Origin: Candidatus Fermentibacterota bacterium
GTDB lineage: Bacteria; Fermentibacterota; Fermentibacteria; Fermentibacterales; Fermentibacteraceae
Direction of reading: 5' to 3'
Length of the DNA stretch: 13,574 nt
Assembly: GCA_012523605.1 (NCBI GenBank)
Contig: JAAYTY010000117.1
Span: 1-13,574 of the forward strand
Shown here piece after piece: positions 7,168 through 12,819 of this stretch (its first letter is position 1; the number at the start of each line of letters is the position of its first letter). Position numbers and translations under genes: made by a program. The notes below the pieces were generated by a model. The model ran no database searches. It worked only from the letters and a program-made list of their open reading frames with translations, and had not been told where the DNA came from.

Positions 7168-7482
7168 TTGTATGCGATAATCGAGACAGGCGGCCTGCAG
7201 TTCAGGGTCGAGCCGGGGCTGAGGCTGACGGTGCCGCGCCTCAAGGTCGAGGAGGGCGGAAACGTCGTCTTCGACAGGGTCCTGCTCTTCTCGTCCGAAG
7301 GCGGCGTAGTGGTCGGCAGGCCCAGCATAGACGCGGCGAGCGTGGAGGCCAGGGTGCTGAGGCACATGAGGGGCCCCAAGATCGAGGTCTATCACCGCAA
7401 GCGCCGCAAGGGCCACGAGAAGAAGACAGGGCACCGCCAGGAGCTGACCGAGATCGAGATCGCCGCTATCAAGGGGAGCTGA
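7168..7482 (+). CDS. rplU: 50S ribosomal protein L21
   Basis: L21 binds 23S rRNA in the large ribosomal subunit. The start chosen is TTG 7168, giving 104 residues, which is the normal length. The N-terminus MYAIIETGG and the basic C-terminal part (KRRKGHEKKTGHRQELTEIEI) are diagnostic. The nearly invariant GGKQYRV near the N-terminus reads GGLQFRV here, so a conserved lysine is leucine. It follows the rng gene, as in many bacteria, but the usual rpmA (L27) partner is absent and folD begins 7 bases later. Seven of its twelve arginine codons are AGG and five are CGC, the latter concentrated in the basic tail. Confidence 0.95.
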   Translation: MYAIIETGGLQFRVEPGLRLTVPRLKVEEGGNVVFDRVLLFSSEGGVVVGRPSIDAASVEARVLRHMRGPKIEVYHRKRRKGHEKKTGHRQELTEIEIAAIKGS

Positions 7483-7489
7483 AGCCCCC

Positions 7490-8347
7490 TTGGCGTCGCT
7501 CCTCTCCGGCAGGGAGCTGGCCGGCACCATAAGGAGCAGGGTGGCGCTCGAGGCCGGCGCCCTTCCGGGAAGGCCGGTGTGCCTGGCCGTGGTGACAGCG
7601 GCGGACGATCCCGCAAGCGCGGTCTACGTCGCCTCCAAGAGAAAGGCCTGCGAGAAGGCCGGCATGAAGTCCGTCGGCATCGACCTCCCTGCGGAGGTGT
7701 CCCAGGACGGATACCTCGATGCCGTCAGATCCCTGAATGACGATCCCACGGTGGATGCGATCATCTGTCAGCTTCCCCTGCCCCCGGGGATAGACCCTCA
7801 TGCCGTAGCCTCGACCGTTCTGCCGTCCAAGGACGTTGACGGCTTCCATCCAGAGAATGTCGGCCGGCTCTGGAGAGGGGAGGACGGAATCTTTCCCTGC
7901 ACCCCTCTGGGAGTGATGCGGCTCCTGGAAGCCTACGGCCTGGAAATCGGCGGCAGGAGGGCGGTGATCGTGGGTCGGAGCAACATCGTAGGGAAGCCCA
8001 TGGCCGCGCTTCTGCTCCGCAGCGACGCCACGGTCACGCTGGCCCACTCGAAGACGCCGGATCTCCCCGGTCTATGCCGGACAGCGGACATCCTCGTCAC
8101 GGCCGTCGGGCGTCCCGGAGTCATCGGACGCGGGCACGTGCATGAGGGGGCTGTCGTGGTGGACGTGGGCATTTCGAGGGATGGAGACGTCCTCAGAGGC
8201 GACGTGGATTTCGAAGCGGTGGAGCCCGTCTGCAGCCATATCACTCCGGTACCCGGTGGAGTGGGCCCCCTGACGATCGCCATTCTGCTGGAGAACGCAC
8301 TGCGTCTCAGAAAGGCCGCCGACGCCCGGAAGGCTGCTACTCCCTGA
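7490..8347 (+). CDS. folD: Bifunctional methylene-THF dehydrogenase / methenyl-THF cyclohydrolase
   Basis: FolD interconverts 5,10-methylene-, methenyl- and 10-formyl-tetrahydrofolate in the cytosol, supplying the formyl donor used in purine synthesis. The 285-residue length is normal. Motifs: YVASKRKACEKAG (residues 46-58) with catalytic Lys50, CQLPLP with Gln94, KDVDGFHPEN (114-123), the Rossmann segment GRSNIVGKPMAALLLR (near 163-178), and the C-terminal TPVPGGVGPLT. All key residues are present. The start is TTG 7490, with an AAGGGGAG site at 7471-7478 inside the end of rplU; no other start lies close. It is probably co-transcribed with rplU. The functional link to purL/purQ upstream is through 10-formyl-THF. 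Confidence 0.96.
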   Translation: MASLLSGRELAGTIRSRVALEAGALPGRPVCLAVVTAADDPASAVYVASKRKACEKAGMKSVGIDLPAEVSQDGYLDAVRSLNDDPTVDAIICQLPLPPGIDPHAVASTVLPSKDVDGFHPENVGRLWRGEDGIFPCTPLGVMRLLEAYGLEIGGRRAVIVGRSNIVGKPMAALLLRSDATVTLAHSKTPDLPGLCRTADILVTAVGRPGVIGRGHVHEGAVVVDVGISRDGDVLRGDVDFEAVEPVCSHITPVPGGVGPLTIAILLENALRLRKAADARKAATP

Positions 8348-8371
8348 CAGCCCCGCGGAAGCAGATATTAA
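8344..8371 (+). promoter_or_regulatory. Possible promoter for the membrane/lipoprotein/TPR operon
   Basis: CTGACA (8344-8349, overlapping the folD stop) and TATTAA (8366-8371), spaced by 16 bases, match consensus at five and four of six positions. They lie at the start of the 112-base gap after folD, in its only AT-rich patch. The rest of the gap shows no clear terminator. Weak evidence. Confidence 0.35.
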
Positions 8372-8459
8372 ACAACTGGAGGGCATCGGCCGCCCGGTAT
8401 CCGTGTTCCGGCTCGCCACGGATGCCGGACTGGTTTCGGGTCAGCCGGTGGAGGTGGCT

Positions 8460-8816
8460 ATGAGCACCCTGGAGGTTCTTGTTCTTGCCGGCGTGCTCGG
8501 GATCTGGACCGGGCTGCTGATAGTCGTAGCTGCCGCATTCAGGCTGCAGCGGGCGATGTACGGGCTCGAGAAGACGGTCGAGAGGCTCAGGGAGGACGTC
8601 GACTCCCTCACGCCCCGCGTCGCCGGGCTCATAGACGAGATCGGCAGGACGAGCTCCGAGATAGGGCGGACGGCCGCCGCTGCCAGGGGTCTGGTGGAGG
8701 TCGTTCCGCGGGACGGCGCCAGACTCGCCCTGGCCGGCCTCGTGCGGTACCTGCCTGCGGTTGTGGCCGCGGGGAGGCTTCTCGCGCCGCTCATTCAGAG
8801 ACGGAGAAGGAAGTGA
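8460..8816 (+). CDS. Small membrane protein with coiled coil (DUF948-like)
   Basis: I do not recognise a function. The start chosen is ATG 8460, with GGAGGT at 8450-8455; the in-frame GTG at 8403 would add 19 residues with no site at proper spacing. The 118-residue protein has one clear transmembrane helix (about 5-27: LEVLVLAGVLGIWTGLLIVVAAAF), then a charged heptad-like region (about 30-77, ending in repeated EIGRT-type units), a second mildly hydrophobic stretch (88-112) and a basic tail RRRRK. This layout resembles DUF948/YtxH-like proteins, which have a short N-terminal anchor and a cytoplasmic coiled coil. The gene overlaps the lipoprotein gene by four bases, so the two are probably made together at the envelope. 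Confidence 0.75.
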   Translation: MSTLEVLVLAGVLGIWTGLLIVVAAAFRLQRAMYGLEKTVERLREDVDSLTPRVAGLIDEIGRTSSEIGRTAAAARGLVEVVPRDGARLALAGLVRYLPAVVAAGRLLAPLIQRRRRK

Positions 8817-9772
8817 GCCCCCGCGGAACTGTGCTGGCCGCGGTCCTTCTCGCGATCGCGTCCGGCTGCATGAAGAAAGACGGCATGGGCCCCTTGGAGG
8901 GAGTCCTGATCGTCTTCCCCGACGGCGGCGAGTCCGCCGCTTCGGCGTTCTCCGACTCCCTGCAGAAGTTCGTGAATACGGTCTATGCCGAACCGGTCTT
9001 CTCGTTCTCCTTCGTCCCGGCCGGATCGTTCACGGGGGATCTCAGGAGGTACAGGACGATCGTCCTCGTCACGGGCGAGGGCGCCGGGTACCCAGCCCTG
9101 CCCGGGGGGCTTTCCATGTGCGGGACGTTCATGGGAGGCAGGGACGTCTGGGCCACGGGCCAGAGGGTTTTCGCGGCGGAACCCGGTTCGACGGACATCC
9201 GCGCCCTCTCTGACAGCCTGGAGTCGGCCTACGAGGAGCACCTCCTCGCCTACATCTACCAGTCCTTCGTGTCCACGCAGATGAGCAGCCCCGAGAGGAT
9301 GGACAGCCTCGCCTCGCTGGGTTTCGTGATGGACGTGCCCAAGGCGTACGAGACGACCGAGTGGGACCCCGGGAGGGGCTTCGTCCAGTTCCAGCGCAGA
9401 GTGGACGAAGAGGGTCTCATAATGATAAGCATCCGCTGGCTGGACTCGGATTCGGTGCCGACGGCGGAGGAGGCAGTCGGCTGGCGCCAGGAGATGGCCA
9501 GGCGGTTCTTCTACGACGCCTCGGCGGATTCGGTGGACAGGGCGAGGCTGTCGGTCTCCCCCTGCTCCATCTCCGGCGCCCGCGGATGGGAGCTCGTCGG
9601 CGCCTGGCGCAATCCGGAGCATGTCAACGCGGGTGCTTTCGCAAGCTATGTTCTGCAGGCCGGAAGCAGGAGGTACATCCTGGATGCCGAGGTGTACAAC
9701 CCCGGCGAGGAGAAGGAGCTCTACATCCGTGAAGGCCGCCTGATCATGAAAACATTCGTCCCGGAGGGGTGA
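8813..9772 (+). CDS. Lipoprotein resembling the DUF4837 family
   Basis: A 319-residue predicted lipoprotein: Arg4, a hydrophobic stretch (about 6-16), then ASGC with Cys19 as the likely lipidated residue, so it would sit in a membrane facing the periplasm. The rest follows the DUF4837 pattern known mostly from Bacteroidetes: GVLIVFPDG near the start of the mature protein, a middle segment rich in serine and acidic residues, GFVQFQRRVDEEGLIMISIR (189-208), then GARGWELVGAWRNPEH (255-270), GAFASYV (274-280) and a final YNPGEEKELYIREGRLIMKTF. The family's function is unknown. The start is GTG 8813 in a GTGA overlap with the membrane protein gene, with GGAG at 8803-8806. Family assignment is by remembered pattern only and needs a profile search. 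Confidence 0.75.
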   Translation: MSPRGTVLAAVLLAIASGCMKKDGMGPLEGVLIVFPDGGESAASAFSDSLQKFVNTVYAEPVFSFSFVPAGSFTGDLRRYRTIVLVTGEGAGYPALPGGLSMCGTFMGGRDVWATGQRVFAAEPGSTDIRALSDSLESAYEEHLLAYIYQSFVSTQMSSPERMDSLASLGFVMDVPKAYETTEWDPGRGFVQFQRRVDEEGLIMISIRWLDSDSVPTAEEAVGWRQEMARRFFYDASADSVDRARLSVSPCSISGARGWELVGAWRNPEHVNAGAFASYVLQAGSRRYILDAEVYNPGEEKELYIREGRLIMKTFVPEG

Positions 9773-9776
9773 TGAC

Positions 9777-11027
9777 ATGGCCGACGCTCTTGAGGCAGAG
9801 ATAAAGCAGCTCTACGACGACTGGATCGCCAACCCCAGCGCCGTGGTGTGCGCCCGTCTCGCCGACAGGCTGCGGCTTGCCGGCAGGATCGGCGAGGCGC
9901 TCGACGTCGCCTCCAGGGGCCTGGAGGAGTGGCCCGCCAGCGCGCAGATAAACCTGGCCTGCGCGAGGTGCAGGCGCGAGTCGGGCGAGATCGCGCTCGC
10001 CCTGGAATCCTTCCAGAAGGTTCTCTCCGCCGATCCGCTCAACCTCGTCGCTCTTCGAGCAGTGGGAGAGATCGCCTTCGAGCAGCAGAGATACGAGGAT
10101 GCCGAGAGGCTCCTCGGGGACTATCTCTTCGAGAATCCCGCCGATCCGGAGGCCGAGAAGCTCCTCGGCAGGGTGAGGGAGATGAGGAGCGCGCCGCTGA
10201 CTCCCTCCGCACCTCCGGTGAGGGAGCCCGCCCGCGCTGCGGAGGCTTCGACGTCCGAAACGATGCCTTCCGCCCCTCGGCGGGAGGAGGTTCCGGAATC
10301 CGGGCCGGCCGGCCCGGCTCCGGTCTCCGCTCCGGCTGAACGGGAGCCCGTGCCGGCGGCGGAACCCGTTCCGGAAGCCCCTCCCGACCTGGCTCCCTTC
10401 ACCCCGTTGATCGCCGTGGACGAGCCCGTGGAGCATGCTGCCGGGAAGCAGGAATCAGTACAGACGCTGTCCGTCGGCGCTGAGAGCTCGCCTGCCGGGG
10501 TGTCCGCAACCGGCGGCAGCGGCCCGGTCGGGATGCCTGCGTCCGAAGACACCCCGGCCCGGCCCGAACCTTCGACTCCAGCCGTACACTCGACGGACTC
10601 ACAGCCCCCCGCAGGATACGACTGGATAAGGTCGGCCGCGGGCCTGTTCTCGGTTGACGCCGGTTCCGCGGAACCCGAACCGCCCGCCGCCGCGGATGAA
10701 GCGATCCCGGAAACGACCGCTCCGCCGCGGGACGTCTTCCCCAGGACCGATAGAATGGAGAGGATAATCGAAGCGCAGACCGTTCAGCAGACAGCTCCCG
10801 CCGAGCCCTCCGCCGGAGCCGTCTCCGCGCCGGGATCCGGGGCGCCCGTCGAGGAGCCCCCTGCCCCGCCCCCCGCTCCCCCGAACCATCAGGCTCAGCC
10901 CAGAACCCCCGCCCAGGCTCAGAGACAGGCCATGCCGCGCAGAGAGCCCAGGAGCCTGCTGGATCTGTTCAGCCTCGAGGAGAGGGAGGAGCTGGGCCTG
11001 GAGCCTTTCCGGCAGGAGGAGCAGTGA
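9777..11027 (+). CDS. TPR-repeat protein with long disordered Pro/Ala/Glu-rich tail
   Basis: A 416-residue protein. Residues about 20-135 form three or four TPR-like helix pairs (for example GEALDVASRGLEEWPASAQI and RYEDAERLLGDYLFENPADP), typical of protein-protein binding. Residues about 140-390 are low-complexity, rich in Pro, Ala, Glu and Ser, with a proline-rich run near 360-369, and are almost certainly disordered. Two ordered islands stand out: GYDWIRSAAGLFSVDAG (280-296) and the extreme C-terminus SLLDLFSLEEREELGLEPFR (393-412), which looks like an amphipathic helix. There is no signal peptide, so it is probably cytosolic. The start is ATG 9777 with GGAGGGG at 9763-9769. It lies four bases after the lipoprotein stop and overlaps aroQ by four bases. 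Function unknown; an adaptor role is a guess from the architecture. Confidence 0.85.
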   Translation: MADALEAEIKQLYDDWIANPSAVVCARLADRLRLAGRIGEALDVASRGLEEWPASAQINLACARCRRESGEIALALESFQKVLSADPLNLVALRAVGEIAFEQQRYEDAERLLGDYLFENPADPEAEKLLGRVREMRSAPLTPSAPPVREPARAAEASTSETMPSAPRREEVPESGPAGPAPVSAPAEREPVPAAEPVPEAPPDLAPFTPLIAVDEPVEHAAGKQESVQTLSVGAESSPAGVSATGGSGPVGMPASEDTPARPEPSTPAVHSTDSQPPAGYDWIRSAAGLFSVDAGSAEPEPPAAADEAIPETTAPPRDVFPRTDRMERIIEAQTVQQTAPAEPSAGAVSAPGSGAPVEEPPAPPPAPPNHQAQPRTPAQAQRQAMPRREPRSLLDLFSLEEREELGLEPFRQEEQ

Positions 11028-11485
11028 CCGAAGCCGACTCCAGCAGAGTGGCCGTGCTCAACGGTCCCGGGCTCGGCGCCCTGGGAAGGCGACAGCCCGA
11101 GATATACGGAAAGCGCTCCGAGGACGATCTCAGGAAGCTCCTCGCCTCCTGGGCGGGCGAGCTGGGCCTGGAGGTCGAATACTCCCAGCACGACGGAGAG
11201 GGCGAGCTCGTGTCCGCTATCTGGTCGTCATCCCCCCGGTGCGGCTCTCTGGTGATCAATCCCGGGGGCTACTCCCACACCTCGGTGGCCGTCATGGACG
11301 CGATGGAGGCCTTTCCGGGAAGAGTAGTCGAAGTCCACATCAGCCAGGTTCTCTCGAGGGAGCCCCTGCGCCGCAGGCTCGTCACGGCGAGATCGGCCGA
11401 CGTATTGATCGCCGGCGCAGGGCTGGAAGGCTACAGGCTCGCCCTCGAGGTCATCGCCAGGCCGGACGGATCGTCCCGCGCCTGA
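11024..11485 (+). CDS. aroQ: Type II 3-dehydroquinate dehydratase
   Basis: AroQ removes water from 3-dehydroquinate in the shikimate pathway to aromatic amino acids; the family works as a cytosolic dodecamer. The protein is 153 residues, normal length. Residues seen: Arg23 and catalytic Tyr28 in GRRQPEIYG, Asn79 and His85 in NPGGYSHTS, Asp92, His105 and Ser107 in VEVHIS, Arg112 and Arg116 in SREPLRRR, and GLEGYRLALE near the end. Unusually, the NGPNL motif reads NGPGL, so the conserved second asparagine is Gly16, and the Asn after VEVHIS is Gln108. GTG 11024 overlaps the stop of the TPR gene (GTGA), and a GGAGG site precedes it. The aroQ-efp pairing is common in bacteria. Probably active, but the loop change leaves some doubt. 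Confidence 0.93.
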   Translation: MTEADSSRVAVLNGPGLGALGRRQPEIYGKRSEDDLRKLLASWAGELGLEVEYSQHDGEGELVSAIWSSSPRCGSLVINPGGYSHTSVAVMDAMEAFPGRVVEVHISQVLSREPLRRRLVTARSADVLIAGAGLEGYRLALEVIARPDGSSRA

Positions 11486-11503
11486 AGCCACGGAAGGTTC
11501 CTG

Positions 11504-12067
11504 ATGATTACGAGCAACGATCTCCGACGCGGTGTGGTCATCGAGGTGGACGGAACTCTCTACCAGGTGCTCGAGTTCCAGCACGTGAAGCCCGGAAAGG
11601 GTCCGGCCTTCGTCAGAACGAAACTCAGAGAGATTCCCAGCGGCAAGGTGCTCGACAGGACCTGGCGCGCCGGCGAGAAGGTCAGGGACGTCCGCCTCGA
11701 GCGCAGGTCTTTCGAGATGCTCTACAGATCCGATGACGGCATCGTCGTAATGGACCCCGCCTCCTTCGAGCAGATGACGCTTTCCTCCGAGGTCGTCGGG
11801 GATGCGCTCAAATACCTCGTTGACAACACAAGCCTGGAGGTTCTCTTCAACGGCTCGGAGCCCATAATGGTCGAGCCTCCCGCATTCGTAGACCTCCTCG
11901 TCGTGAGGACCGATCCGGGGCTGAAGGGCGACACGGCCAGCGGCGGATCCAAGCCGGCCACCCTGGAAACCGGGCTGGTCGTCCAGGTGCCCCTCTTCAT
12001 CCGCGAGGGCGAGAGGATACGCATAGACACCAGGACCGACGGCTACATAGAGCGGGTGAAAGCCTGA
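11504..12067 (+). CDS. efp: Translation elongation factor P
   Basis: EF-P binds ribosomes stalled at runs of proline and stimulates peptide-bond formation. The 187-residue length fits the three-domain family. The tip loop of domain I is HVKPGKGPAFVR with Lys32 at the position modified in many bacteria (beta-lysylated Lys34 in E. coli, Lys32 in Bacillus); arginine is absent there, so an arginine-rhamnose type is excluded. The C-terminal signature (GLVVQVPLFIREGERIRIDTRTDGYIER) is clear. The start is ATG 11504, with GGAAGG at 11492-11497. It is separated by 18 bases from aroQ and overlaps the glycosyltransferase gene. No modifying enzyme such as EpmA is encoded in the window. A plausible local client is the five-proline run in PurL. 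Confidence 0.97.
   Translation: MITSNDLRRGVVIEVDGTLYQVLEFQHVKPGKGPAFVRTKLREIPSGKVLDRTWRAGEKVRDVRLERRSFEMLYRSDDGIVVMDPASFEQMTLSSEVVGDALKYLVDNTSLEVLFNGSEPIMVEPPAFVDLLVVRTDPGLKGDTASGGSKPATLETGLVVQVPLFIREGERIRIDTRTDGYIERVKA
12055..12059 (+). promoter_or_regulatory. Partial ribosome binding site supporting the CTG start of the glycosyltransferase gene
   Basis: GGTGA, part of the GGAGGTGA consensus, lies four bases before CTG 12064, in the register expected for a full Shine-Dalgarno site. It lies within the last efp codons. Confidence 0.45.
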
Positions 12068-12819
12068 GCGCGCCGGCCGGGATCGTCCTGATTCCCACCT
12101 ACAACGAGGCCGGGAACGTCCGGGAGTTGCACGCCTCCATCAGGGAATCGTGCGACTTCGAACTCCTCTTCATAGACGACTCCTCCCCGGACGGGACAGC
12201 GGGCGTCATCCACGAGATCATGCAGAGCGATTCCCGCGTGAGGATCCTGTCGCGTCCCGGCAGGCAGGGGCTCGGCAGGGCGTACTCGGAAGCTTTCTCG
12301 CTCGTGGCCTCGGAAGGGTCTTGGGACAGGATATTCATGATGGACGCCGACCTGTCGCACCAGCCGAGGCATCTGGCGGATCTCGACCGGGCGCTCGACG
12401 AGAGCGATTTCGCTGTGGGCTCCCGCTATGTGAGGGGTGTGAGCGTTCTGAACTGGTCCATACTGCGGCTCAATCTGTCAGTCGCCGCCAACTCGTACGT
12501 CAGGCTGGTCACCGGAATGCCTTTCAGCGACTGCACAAGCGGGTTCAGGGGCTTCAGGTCGGGCCTGCTTCCGCTGTTCGTCTCATCCGGCATCAGGGCT
12601 TCGGGTTATGCCTTCCTCGTGGAGATGCTCTACAGGGTCTGGAGAAGCGGCCACAGCGTCTCCGAGGTTCCGATCGTCTTCGTGGAGAGGCGCAGCGGCG
12701 CCAGCAAGATCTCGGCCGGCGTCCTCCTGGAGTCTGTGCTGACCCCTCTGCGCCTGTCGGCCTCCAGACTGCTCGGCACGGGGGTTGATCGTCGGTACCA
12801 TTCTCAGACTCCGCTGTAG
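12064..12819 (+). CDS. Family 2 glycosyltransferase, polyprenol-phosphate mannosyltransferase (DPM1) type
   Basis: Predicted to transfer a sugar, probably mannose, from a nucleotide sugar to a polyprenyl phosphate at the cytoplasmic face of the membrane. Motifs: LIPTYNEAGN (residues 9-18), FIDDSSPDGT (36-45), MDADLSHQPRHL, VGSRYVRG, DCTSGFRGFR, GYAFLVEMLYR, and VPIVFVERRSGASKIS. There is no C-terminal transmembrane domain, as in soluble DPM1-type enzymes. The frame has no ATG, GTG or TTG upstream of TTG 12127, yet the IPTYNE motif lies before that codon. The best start is CTG 12064, overlapping the efp stop as CTGA, giving 251 residues beginning (M)SAPAGIVLIPTYNE. The downstream end overlaps the convergent carboxypeptidase gene. 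Sugar and lipid specificity cannot be told from the sequence. Confidence 0.9.
   Translation: MSAPAGIVLIPTYNEAGNVRELHASIRESCDFELLFIDDSSPDGTAGVIHEIMQSDSRVRILSRPGRQGLGRAYSEAFSLVASEGSWDRIFMMDADLSHQPRHLADLDRALDESDFAVGSRYVRGVSVLNWSILRLNLSVAANSYVRLVTGMPFSDCTSGFRGFRSGLLPLFVSSGIRASGYAFLVEMLYRVWRSGHSVSEVPIVFVERRSGASKISAGVLLESVLTPLRLSASRLLGTGVDRRYHSQTPL

Noticed and set aside
8403..8459. N-terminal extension of the small membrane protein from GTG 8403
   Set aside because: The nearest GGAGGG (8378-8383) is 19 bases away, too far. ATG 8460 has GGAGGT just before it and starts at the membrane helix.
8795..9778. 327-codon minus-strand frame opposite the lipoprotein gene
   Set aside because: The plus strand gives a signal sequence, a lipobox and a DUF4837-like pattern; the minus strand gives no motif and no ribosome binding site.
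12127..12129. TTG as the glycosyltransferase start
   Set aside because: It would remove the IPTYNE motif, which is needed for sugar-nucleotide binding, and has no ribosome binding site; CTG 12064 fits better.
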